From JBHHYR01 sp046757585 (GTDB lineage Bacteria > Desulfobacterota > Binatia > HRBIN30): DNA of 14,216 nt. The stretch spans positions 1-14,216 of the forward strand of contig JBHHYR010000093.1 in the NCBI GenBank assembly GCA_046757585.1, in the 5' to 3' direction. The position numbers and the translations under genes were made by a program. Below are positions 7,785-14,216 of this stretch, piece after piece. How positions within the stretch are numbered: position 1 is the stretch's first letter; each line of letters opens with the position of its first letter. The notes below the pieces were generated by a model. That model was not told where the DNA came from. It saw only the letters and a list, made by a program, of their open reading frames with translations, and made no database searches.

Positions 7785-7799
7785 CTCCGTAACACGGAG
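7785..7799 (+). promoter_or_regulatory. Hairpin covering the ribosome-binding site of the DprA-like gene
   Basis: A perfect 6-bp inverted repeat, CTCCGT (7785-7790) and ACGGAG (7794-7799), encloses AAC. The right arm contains most of the only Shine-Dalgarno (CGGAGG, 7795-7800) of the gene starting at 7807, and the left arm acts as an anti-Shine-Dalgarno. If the transcript includes 7785, this fold would hide the site. A shorter palindrome, GCAA-GA-TTGC (7776-7785), abuts it. Confidence 0.45.
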
Positions 7800-7806
7800 G
7801 CTCGCT

Positions 7807-8709
7807 ATGGACAAGGAGAACGCGTTGTACGCGGTCATGCTTTCCGAATTACCGCACGTTGGTGACAAGACAGCCGAACGCATTCGAGCGTTGAACCGCG
7901 AGCGACGTCACGGTCTCGCCACCTGGTTTCGGCTCCCCGAAACCGTGCTACGTGAGGACTACAAACTGCACACCGCTGCAGTCAGACGGTTGTGCGCCCA
8001 GCGTGGCGAACATGAGAGCCGTTGCCGGTGGTTACGCGACCGGTTGGTGGGCAGTGGTGGCACGGTGTGTCTTGCAGGCGATCCGGCCTACCCGCCGGGG
8101 CTCTACCACCGGCTGCAGCCGCCCCCCGCGGTGCTCTACAGTGTCGGGCCGTTCGCTGTCTTGCAGGCACCGACTCTGGCCGTGCTCAATTCGCGCACGA
8201 TCACCGAGCACGCGGTCGCGTCGAGCCTCGTTGTGGTGCGGGCTGCTGCGGCGCAGGGTTTTGCGCTGGTGACTGGCGGCATGAAGACGAGTTATCGCAT
8301 TGCAGCCGTCGCGAGCCGGGCGGCGGCGGCGCCACGGGTGGTCGTTCTCGATCGCGGCATCTTTGCAACATTCGGGGCACGCTTGGATTGTGATCCCTTC
8401 GGGTTCGGCCCGGGCCGCAGCAGGCTCGACTCTGAACACACCTTGGTCCTGTCGCCCTTTCGGCTGATGGATCACGCGGCCCCACGCAATGGGCGCCGCC
8501 GTGACGAACTGGTTGCCGCGTTGGCGGACGTGATCATTGCCGTGCATGCTCGGCCGGGCGGTGAGATCGAACGCGTGTGTCTGGAAGCACTCGATCGTGG
8601 CCAAGTTGTCCTCTCCTGGTGTGGTGAGAACGCCGGCTTGGTCGCGGCTGGTGCCACGGCGGTTGAGGAGGCGGACGTATACCGGGTAATGCGCTCCCTG
8701 CCCCGGTAA
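7807..8709 (+). CDS. Divergent DprA/Smf-like protein (HhH plus SLOG/Rossmann-type fold)
   Basis: 300-aa protein resembling DprA/Smf, the factor that protects incoming single-stranded DNA and loads RecA. An N-terminal helix-hairpin-helix motif (LSELPHVGDKTAERI, 12-26) is followed by the DprA-like landmark YPPGL....PPPAVLYSVG (95-114), a Rossmann-type region with VLNSR (126-130), QGFALVTGG (150-158), a stretch matching the DprA RNR-iaaLAD segment (RNGRRRDELVAALADVIIAV, 227-246), PGGEIE (250-255) and a terminal AAGATAV. The canonical SG-A-GID...AH signature is absent: after TGG the sequence reads MKTSYRIAA. It is therefore a diverged paralogue or SLOG-superfamily relative, and DNA binding or RecA loading should not be assumed. 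Start: ATG at 7807 with CGGAGG six bases upstream. Convergent with the LLM gene; divergent from the hydrolase. Confidence 0.75.
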   Translation: MDKENALYAVMLSELPHVGDKTAERIRALNRERRHGLATWFRLPETVLREDYKLHTAAVRRLCAQRGEHESRCRWLRDRLVGSGGTVCLAGDPAYPPGLYHRLQPPPAVLYSVGPFAVLQAPTLAVLNSRTITEHAVASSLVVVRAAAAQGFALVTGGMKTSYRIAAVASRAAAAPRVVVLDRGIFATFGARLDCDPFGFGPGRSRLDSEHTLVLSPFRLMDHAAPRNGRRRDELVAALADVIIAVHARPGGEIERVCLEALDRGQVVLSWCGENAGLVAAGATAVEEADVYRVMRSLPR

Positions 8710-8737
8710 GCGCGCCGGCGCGAGATGCCGGCGGCGC
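8710..8737. terminator. GC-rich stem-loop between convergent DprA-like and LLM genes
   Basis: Starts right after the TAA at 8707-8709. Left arm GCGC-GCCGGC (8710-8719) pairs with GCCGGC-G-GCGC (8727-8737), with one bulged G and a 7-base loop. It occupies nearly all of the 39-bp gap between converging genes, the expected place for a bidirectional terminator. There is no T-tract on either strand, so termination efficiency is uncertain. Confidence 0.5.
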
Positions 8738-8748
8738 TGCCACCGATC

Positions 8749-9696
8749 TCAGCAGTGAAAACGTGACATCACACCGCTGGCAAACGTCCGCAGGGCCGCA
8801 GAATCAAAGGGCGGTGCCAGCATCAGGATGAAGTGTGTGACGCCTACCTCGATGAACGCCTCAACCTGCTCGACGATGGCCTGCACGCTTCCGACCAAGA
8901 GCCGTGATTTGGCTTCACGGGGCGAAACACCCCAACGCGTTGCCGTGCTCTGAATGGCACGTTGGGCGCATGCGCGATCATCCGTGAGCGTGAGACCGAT
9001 GAGGACCGATTTCTCGATCTCCTCAACATTGCGGCCGATTCGCCTGCAGTGCTCGCCGAGCACGCCGATCTTATGCCGGAAAAGCTCTGGTGAGCCGAAG
9101 GTGTTCCAGATATCAGCATGCTTGGCTACGACGCGGAGCGCAACCTTTTCACCCGAGGCGCCTATCATGATCGGCGGATGCGGTTGCTGCAGGGCTTTGG
9201 GCTGAAAGTAGGCGTCACGCAGTTGATAGTACTTGCCGGTGTAGGTCGGCTCAGCTTCGCTCCAGAGCAGCTTGATGACCTGCAGCGCCTCGTCGAGCAT
9301 CTGCAAGCGCTCCGTCGTTTTGGGAAAGGCGATGTCGTACGCCCAGTGTTCCAACTCGAACCAGCTGGCACCGAGCCCGAAATTGAGGCGTCCACCGCTC
9401 ATGTGGTCGACCGTGACGGCCATTTTTGCCAAGACCGTTGGGTGTCGGTAGGTGTTCCCGGTTACCAGCGTGCCAATCCGCAGCTTCGATGTGTGCATCG
9501 CGAGCCCGGCCAGCAGCGTCCACGCCTCCAGGCATGGCCCCGCCGGGTCAGAGAAGATAGGGATCAAGTGGTCAAAATTCCACCCACTATCAAATCCTAG
9601 CTCTTCGCACTCTTGCCATAGCGCGAGCAGCTGCCGCCACGTGACGTTCTGCTGCCAGGTCTGGAAGCCAAAGCGAATCGGATGCCGCGCGCTCAT
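8749..9696 (-). CDS. LLM-class (luciferase-like) flavin/F420-dependent oxidoreductase
   Basis: TIM-barrel oxidoreductase of the bacterial luciferase-like superfamily, 315 aa. The N-terminus FGFQTWQQNVTWRQLLALW (9-27), EELGFDSGWNFDHL (31-44), LRIGTLVTGNTYRHP (72-86), KMAVTVDHMSGGRLNFGLGASWFE (91-114) and PHPPIMIGASGEK (172-184) closely follow the group annotated as probable F420-dependent oxidoreductases (TIGR03560, Rv1855c-like, from memory). Cofactor choice (F420 versus FMN/NADPH) and substrate cannot be settled here; no F420 biosynthesis gene is in the window. No signal peptide, so cytoplasmic. It is convergent with the DprA-like gene and divergent from the glycyl-tRNA synthetase with a 90-bp gap. 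The ATG at 9696 fits the family start, with only a weak purine-rich stretch (AGG) upstream. Confidence 0.88.
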   Translation of the reverse strand: MSARHPIRFGFQTWQQNVTWRQLLALWQECEELGFDSGWNFDHLIPIFSDPAGPCLEAWTLLAGLAMHTSKLRIGTLVTGNTYRHPTVLAKMAVTVDHMSGGRLNFGLGASWFELEHWAYDIAFPKTTERLQMLDEALQVIKLLWSEAEPTYTGKYYQLRDAYFQPKALQQPHPPIMIGASGEKVALRVVAKHADIWNTFGSPELFRHKIGVLGEHCRRIGRNVEEIEKSVLIGLTLTDDRACAQRAIQSTATRWGVSPREAKSRLLVGSVQAIVEQVEAFIEVGVTHFILMLAPPFDSAALRTFASGVMSRFHC

Positions 9697-9786
9697 ACCG
9701 GCCTGTTAGCACGTCGAAATTCACCGATTCAAGGAGCGGACCGCTGGTTTGCCGCCTCTCTGTCGACATGGTAGTGCGAGTGCCCG

Positions 9787-11121
9787 ATGCGCCGCGCAGT
9801 GACGATGGAGAAGATCGTGAGCCTTGCCAAGCGGCGCGGGTTTGCGTTCCAATCCAGTGAAATCTACGGGGGACTCGCGAGCTGTTGGGATTACGGCCCC
9901 GTCGGTGTCGAACTGAAGCGTAACGTGAAGGAAGCGTGGTGGCGCGAGATGGTCCTGACACGCCCGGATGTGGTCGGCATCGATTGTGCCGTCATGATGC
10001 ATCCACGCGTGTGGGAGGCGTCCGGGCACGTCGCGGGCTTTACGGATCCCCTGGTTGACTGCAAGAAATGCAAACAACGATTCCGCGCGGATACATTGCT
10101 CGATGTGTGCTGCCCCGAAAAACCGTCCAAGCACCCGGGCGAGTGCGGCGGTGAGCTGACCGAGGCGCGGCAGTTCAATCTCATGTTCAAGACGTTCATG
10201 GGTCCCGTCGAAGACACCGCAAACGTCGTGTTCCTGCGGCCGGAAACCGCACAGGGCATCTTCGTCAACTTCCTCAACGTGCTGCACTCGTCGCGGCTGC
10301 GAATTCCGTTCGGCGTCGCACAAATCGGGAAGTCTTTCCGCAACGAAATCACACCAGGAAACTTCCTGTTCCGGACTCGCGAATTTGAACAGATGGAGAT
10401 GGAGTTCTTCGTCAAACCCGATGAAGACGAGCAGTGGTTTGAATACTGGAAGGAACGGCGGCTGCTGTGGTATCGGAAGTACGGGATTCGCGAGCAGCAC
10501 CTGCGCCTGCGGCCGCATGCCAGAGACGAACTGGCCCATTACGCCAAGGCATGTGTCGACGTGGAATATGAGTTTCCGTTTGGCTGGCAGGAATTGGAAG
10601 GAATCGCCAGCCGGACGGACTTCGATCTCAAGCAACACGCCGCGTACAGCGGCAAGGACCTTTCCTACTTCGACGAGGAGACGCGCGAGCGTTTTGTCCC
10701 GCACGTGGTCGAACCTGCTGCCGGTGCGGACCGTGCCACATTGGCGTTCCTGGTTGATGCGTACGACGAAGAGGAGGCAGGCGGCGAGACGCGAACAGTC
10801 TTGCGGCTGCACCCACAGCTGGCCCCGGTGAAGGTCGCCGTCTTCCCGCTCCTGCGAAAGGACGGGCAGCCGGAAAAGGCACGCCAGGTACGTGACCTCC
10901 TCGCGGCACACTTCCCCACGCAATACGACCAGGTCGGCTCGATCGGGCGGCGCTACCGTCGCCAGGACGAAATCGGGACGCCTTACGGGGTCACCGTTGA
11001 TCATCAGACCATGCGCGACAGCACTGTGACCGTCCGTGATCGCGATTCGATGCAGCAGGAACGAATCCCGATCGAGCGTCTGCGCGAGGCGCTCACGCGC
11101 CGCATGTACAGTGAACCGTGA
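9787..11121 (+). CDS. glyS: Glycyl-tRNA synthetase, single-chain class II type
   Basis: Charges tRNA-Gly with glycine; cytoplasmic homodimer of the one-chain type (also named glyQS), distinct from the alpha2-beta2 enzyme of most proteobacteria. 444 aa. Visible parts: KRRGFAFQSSEIYGG (16-30), SCWDYGPVGVELKRN (33-46), a Cys-rich insertion (DCKKC at 91-95, then C108, C109, C120) suggesting a zinc knuckle, RPETAQGIF (151-159), motif 2 with SFRNEITPGNFLFRTREFEQ (183-202), motif 3 in VVEPAAGADR (307-316), and an HGTP anticodon-binding domain from about 345 (LAPVKVAVFPLLRKDG). Start is uncertain: a frame stop at 9772 leaves ATG 9787, GTG 9799 or ATG 9805. The last gives MEKIVSLAKRRGF, the usual family beginning, but none has a clear Shine-Dalgarno. 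ppdK follows directly. Confidence 0.95.
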   Translation: MRRAVTMEKIVSLAKRRGFAFQSSEIYGGLASCWDYGPVGVELKRNVKEAWWREMVLTRPDVVGIDCAVMMHPRVWEASGHVAGFTDPLVDCKKCKQRFRADTLLDVCCPEKPSKHPGECGGELTEARQFNLMFKTFMGPVEDTANVVFLRPETAQGIFVNFLNVLHSSRLRIPFGVAQIGKSFRNEITPGNFLFRTREFEQMEMEFFVKPDEDEQWFEYWKERRLLWYRKYGIREQHLRLRPHARDELAHYAKACVDVEYEFPFGWQELEGIASRTDFDLKQHAAYSGKDLSYFDEETRERFVPHVVEPAAGADRATLAFLVDAYDEEEAGGETRTVLRLHPQLAPVKVAVFPLLRKDGQPEKARQVRDLLAAHFPTQYDQVGSIGRRYRRQDEIGTPYGVTVDHQTMRDSTVTVRDRDSMQQERIPIERLREALTRRMYSEP

Positions 11122-11150
11122 CGGCGGGGCACGGAAGGCGTGAAGGAGAT

Positions 11151-13976
11151 ATGACAGGGAGGACGAAGGCCAGAGCGGGCGGAATCCGGCGGCGTGCCGC
11201 CACGCGGCGCGGGCGGGCAGCACAGCCGCTCCGTGGGCGCGCCGCAAAGGCACGTCGTCCGAAGCCAGCGCGGACGATCTTCGCGTTCGGCGGCGGGCGA
11301 GCGGATGGCAACGCCCGGATGAAGGACTTGCTCGGCGGCAAGGGTGCCAATCTGGCGGAGATGGCTGGCTTGGGCGTACCTGTGCCCCCGGGGTTCACGA
11401 TCTCTACCGAGGTGTGTCGCTATTATCCACCGGGATTGGAGCGCGAGGTGGCTGCCAAACTGGCGTGGGTCGAAACAGTCATCGGGCGCCGTTTTGGTGA
11501 TCCCGCCGACCCGCTCCTGGTGTCCGTGCGTTCTGGCGCCCCCGCGTCCATGCCGGGCATGATGGATACCATTCTGAATCTGGGTCTCAACGATCAGACA
11601 GTCCAGGGGCTGATCGCACAGTCCGGCGATCCGCGCTTCGCCTACGATTGCTACCGGCGCTTTGTGCAGATGTACGGCGACGTTGTGCTCGGCCTGAAAC
11701 CTGAAGCGAAGACGGACCCCGACCCTTTCGAGGCTATTCTCGAACGCAAGAAGGAGCAGCGCGGTGTCCGTCTCGATGTCGAGCTGTCAGCCGACGATCT
11801 GCGCGACCTCGTGACGGAGTTCAAAACCGTGGTCAAGGCCCGTCGAGGCGTCGATTTTCCTGCAGAGCCCCTGGCGCAGTTGTGGGGCGCCATCGGAGCC
11901 GTCTTCCGCTCTTGGAACAATGCACGGGCCGTTGTGTACCGCAAGCTCAACGATATTCCCGATGACTGGGGAACCGCCGTCAACATTCAAGTCATGGTGT
12001 TTGGAAACCTCGGCAACGACTGCGCCACTGGTGTGGCGTTCACGCGCGATCCCGCCACTGGAGAAAAACGCTTTTACGGAGAATTCCTTCCCAACGCCCA
12101 GGGCGAAGACGTTGTGGCAGGGATCCGCACCCCGCGGCAAATCACCAAGTCTGCCTCGCAGCGCTGGGCTGCAGGGCAGGGCGTTGCCGAGAGGGAGCGG
12201 GTGGAACGGTACCCGTCATTAGAAGAAGCAATGCCCCGCTGCTACCGCGAGCTGGAAAAGATCGGTCGGAAGCTTGAGCGTCATTATCGTGATACCCAGG
12301 ACCTCGAGTTCACCATCGAGCGCAATCACCTGTGGATGCTGCAGACGCGCACCGGGAAACGGACAGCCGCGGCCGCCGTCAAGATTGCCGTCGACATGGT
12401 GCGGGAGCGGTTGATCGACCGCAAGACCGCTGTCCTGCGTGTTCAGCCCGACGTTCTCGACCAGCTCTTGCACCCGCAACTGGACCCACGGGCGACACGT
12501 GACCCGCTGGCCAAGGGCCTGCCAGCCTCTCCTGGGGCTGCGGCAGGCACAGTGGTGTTTGCCGCCGATGACGCGGAGCGCGCTGCCCAGGGAGGCGCCA
12601 AGGTCATTTTGGTGCGCGTCGAGACGTCTCCAGAGGACATCCAGGGAATGCACGCGGCTCAGGGCATCCTCACCGCCCGCGGCGGCATGACCTCGCATGC
12701 CGCCGTTGTGGCTCGCGGCATGGGTAAGTGTTGCGTTGCGGGGTGCGGCGACCTGGCCATCGATTACGAGCACGAGCAGTTTTCCGTCAATGGCCGCGTG
12801 GTCCGCCGCGGCGACCCCATTACGTTGGACGGCTCGACGGGTGAGGTTTTTGCGGGCCGCGTTCCCACTGTGGCGCCCACACTCAGCGGTGACTTCGCGA
12901 CGTTCATGGGCTGGGCGGACCAGTTTCGCCGTCTCGGGGTGCGGGCCAATGCGGACACCGCCACCGACGCGGAGGTAGCACGCCGCTTTGGCGCCGAAGG
13001 GATTGGCCTGTGCCGGACGGAACACATGTTCTTCGAGGCGGATCGAATCGCGGCGGTCCGCGAAATGATTCTCTCGTCGGACCGCGAAGGCCGCGAGCGG
13101 GCACTTGCGAAAATCCTTCCCATGCAGAAGGGCGATTTCAAGGCCCTCTTCCGAGTCATGGCCGGCCTACCGGTGACGATCCGCCTGCTTGATCCCCCGT
13201 TGCACGAGTTCCTACCCCACACGGATGAGGAACTTCGCGGACTTGCACCAACCATGGGCGTTGACGTCGACACCCTGCGACGGAAGCGGGACGCGTTGCG
13301 TGAGTTCAACCCCATGCTTGGGCACCGTGGGTGCCGCTTGGGCATCACCTTTCCGGAAATCTACATCATGCAGGTGCGCGCCATTGCTGAAGCCGCATGC
13401 GAATTGCGGCGCGGGAAGGTCGAGGCGTTGCCGGAGATCATGATCCCGCTCGTGGGCGACGTACGCGAGTTGCGGATCTTGCGCGACGACGCCCAACGGG
13501 TGATTGACGAAGTCACCAGCCGCACGGGCGTGCGGGCAGAATTTCCGATCGGCACGATGATCGAGTTGCCGCGTGCGGCGGTGACAGCAGACGAAATCGC
13601 CGGACAAGCGGATTTCTTCTCCTTCGGGACCAACGACCTCACGCAGATGGTCTTCGGTTTGAGTCGAGATGACGCTGGGAAGTTCGTGCCGGAGTACACG
13701 CGGCGCGGGATCTTCCCAACGGATCCGTTTGTCTCCCTCGACCGCAGGGGCGTCGGCCTGCTGGTGCGAATGGGCGTGGAGAAGGGCCGGCGCGCTCAGC
13801 CGAGGCTCAAAGTCGGCATCTGTGGCGAGCACGGTGGCGATCCCAGGTCGATTCTATTCTGTCACCAGGCGGGCCTCGACTATGTTTCGTGCTCCCCGTA
13901 TCGGGTGCCCATCGCACGGTTGGCCGCCGCACACGCGGCGTTGTTGGCTGCGGCTGGGCAGCGTGCCGCGGTGTAG
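11151..13976 (+). CDS. ppdK: Pyruvate, phosphate dikinase with Arg-rich N-terminal extension
   Basis: Interconverts pyruvate, ATP and Pi with PEP, AMP and PPi; cytoplasmic, works in gluconeogenesis or PPi-linked glycolysis. 941 aa against about 875-900 for most bacterial enzymes. Residues 1-42 are an Ala/Arg-rich extension (13 Arg, 3 Lys, no acidic residue). The ATP-grasp domain begins at IFAFGGGRADGNARMKDLLGGKGANLAEM (43-71), with SVRSGAPASMPGMMDT (125-140) and TRDPATGE (298-305). The phosphohistidine domain has GGMTSHAAVVARG with H516. The PEP/pyruvate barrel has GIGLCRTEHMFF (617-628), FSFGTNDLTQ (823-832) and CGEHGGDP with catalytic C891. All active-site landmarks are present. Start: ATG 11151 is preceded by AAGGAG with only 2 bases spacing; a GTG at 11118 overlaps the glyS stop (GTGA) but lacks a Shine-Dalgarno. 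Probably co-transcribed with glyS. Confidence 0.95.
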   Translation: MTGRTKARAGGIRRRAATRRGRAAQPLRGRAAKARRPKPARTIFAFGGGRADGNARMKDLLGGKGANLAEMAGLGVPVPPGFTISTEVCRYYPPGLEREVAAKLAWVETVIGRRFGDPADPLLVSVRSGAPASMPGMMDTILNLGLNDQTVQGLIAQSGDPRFAYDCYRRFVQMYGDVVLGLKPEAKTDPDPFEAILERKKEQRGVRLDVELSADDLRDLVTEFKTVVKARRGVDFPAEPLAQLWGAIGAVFRSWNNARAVVYRKLNDIPDDWGTAVNIQVMVFGNLGNDCATGVAFTRDPATGEKRFYGEFLPNAQGEDVVAGIRTPRQITKSASQRWAAGQGVAERERVERYPSLEEAMPRCYRELEKIGRKLERHYRDTQDLEFTIERNHLWMLQTRTGKRTAAAAVKIAVDMVRERLIDRKTAVLRVQPDVLDQLLHPQLDPRATRDPLAKGLPASPGAAAGTVVFAADDAERAAQGGAKVILVRVETSPEDIQGMHAAQGILTARGGMTSHAAVVARGMGKCCVAGCGDLAIDYEHEQFSVNGRVVRRGDPITLDGSTGEVFAGRVPTVAPTLSGDFATFMGWADQFRRLGVRANADTATDAEVARRFGAEGIGLCRTEHMFFEADRIAAVREMILSSDREGRERALAKILPMQKGDFKALFRVMAGLPVTIRLLDPPLHEFLPHTDEELRGLAPTMGVDVDTLRRKRDALREFNPMLGHRGCRLGITFPEIYIMQVRAIAEAACELRRGKVEALPEIMIPLVGDVRELRILRDDAQRVIDEVTSRTGVRAEFPIGTMIELPRAAVTADEIAGQADFFSFGTNDLTQMVFGLSRDDAGKFVPEYTRRGIFPTDPFVSLDRRGVGLLVRMGVEKGRRAQPRLKVGICGEHGGDPRSILFCHQAGLDYVSCSPYRVPIARLAAAHAALLAAAGQRAAV

Positions 13977-14049
13977 ACGGTCCGGGTGGTAGTACGCGTC
14001 TCGCGACGACGCGACCCAGGCCGGGTGCGGACCTACACGGCAATTGCCA
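13977..14049 (+). other. Structured spacer between ppdK and aroE
   Basis: The 73-bp gap holds nested inverted repeats: outer GGTCCG (13979-13984) / CGGACC (14028-14033), middle GGGT (13984-13987) / ACCC (14014-14017), and an inner hairpin CGCGTC (13995-14000) / GACGCG (14008-14013) with a 7-base loop. A perfect 10-bp palindrome GGCAATTGCC (14039-14048) ends one base before the aroE ATG, where a Shine-Dalgarno would be expected. No T-tract. It could be a leader fold or an attenuating structure; this is visual pairing only. Confidence 0.35.
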
Positions 14050-14216
14050 ATGAGCATCTCCGGGCGTACGCAGGTCGTCGGGATAATCGGCGATCCGGTG
14101 GCACACTCGCTATCGCCGGCGATGCACAACGCGGCGTTTCAGGCCCTCGGGCTCGACTTCACGTACGTCGCGTTTCGGGTAGCCCCCGCAGATCTGGTTA
14201 GGGCTGTGCGGGGTGT
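14050..14216 (+). CDS. aroE: Shikimate dehydrogenase, N-terminal fragment (runs off window)
   Basis: NADP-dependent reduction of 3-dehydroshikimate to shikimate in the aromatic amino acid pathway. Only the first 55 codons lie in the window, but they contain the diagnostic substrate-binding segment: VVGIIGDPVAHSLSPAMHN (9-27), with S20 and S22 matching the shikimate-contacting serines, then AAFQALGLDFTYVAFRV (28-44). The pattern G.IG.P..HS.SP..HN..F...G....Y..F.V is specific for AroE. The ATG at 14050 gives the usual short N-terminus; no Shine-Dalgarno is visible, and the palindrome GGCAATTGCC sits there instead. Same strand as glyS-ppdK and 73 bp after ppdK, so it may be the third gene of that run. 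The NADP-binding half lies outside the window. Confidence 0.92.
   Translation, partial: MSISGRTQVVGIIGDPVAHSLSPAMHNAAFQALGLDFTYVAFRVAPADLVRAVRG

Noticed and set aside
9768..9860. Small ORF (30 codons) starting before and overlapping glyS in another frame, possible leader peptide
   Set aside because: No Shine-Dalgarno at a sensible distance, no glycine codon run, and no T-box or attenuator structure; chance is sufficient.
9721..11253. 510-residue open frame on the minus strand opposite glyS
   Set aside because: It lies wholly antisense to a clear glycyl-tRNA synthetase, has no recognisable domain or start signals, and is the expected by-product of GC-rich codon use.
1..14216. CRISPR array, mobile element ends, tRNA genes or a defence island
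   Set aside because: No regularly spaced repeats, transposase or integrase, tRNA-like fold, or toxin/nuclease/restriction gene was seen. radC alone is not enough to call a mobile element.

Overview
The window is a GC-rich stretch of bacterial chromosome, apparently from an uncultured or poorly sampled lineage. Signs of this are a single-chain glycyl-tRNA synthetase, a type II (Gram-negative style) citrate synthase, an outer-membrane-style RND efflux operon and a luciferase-like oxidoreductase of the F420-type group. The set fits a Gram-negative deltaproteobacterial-like phylum (Myxococcota, Desulfobacterota, Binatota) or a similar soil or sediment group. That placement is inference; nothing in the window fixes the taxon.

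Layout. Positions 1-3777 hold a minus-strand operon: a TetR-family regulator, a periplasmic adaptor lipoprotein whose start overlaps the regulator's stop by 4 bp (ATGA), and an RND inner-membrane pump cut by the window edge after 657 residues. Positions 3959-5299 encode citrate synthase (gltA, plus), divergent from the efflux operon. From 5432 to 9696 five single genes alternate strand: a SnoaL-like protein (minus), radC (plus), an alpha/beta hydrolase (minus), a divergent DprA-like protein (plus) and an LLM-class oxidoreductase (minus). From 9787 to the right edge there is a plus-strand run: glycyl-tRNA synthetase, pyruvate phosphate dikinase (ppdK) and the first 55 codons of shikimate dehydrogenase (aroE).

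How the genes work together. The TetR-adaptor-RND genes form a self-contained, probably autoregulated, efflux module; an outer-membrane channel is not visible. gltA, ppdK, glyS and aroE are housekeeping genes (TCA cycle entry, pyruvate/PEP interconversion, translation, aromatic amino acid synthesis). radC and the DprA-like gene are both DNA-processing-related, but each has its own expression signals. The SnoaL-like protein, hydrolase and LLM oxidoreductase have catabolic-type folds, and their substrates cannot be named from sequence.

I found no CRISPR array, tRNA, rRNA, insertion sequence, integrase or phage gene, and no convincing new multi-gene system. The points most worth a second look are: the DprA-like protein that has lost the canonical DprA signature; the AT-rich radC promoter with phased repeats and no Shine-Dalgarno; the hairpin covering the DprA-like gene's ribosome-binding site; and the Arg-rich N-terminal extension of PpdK.
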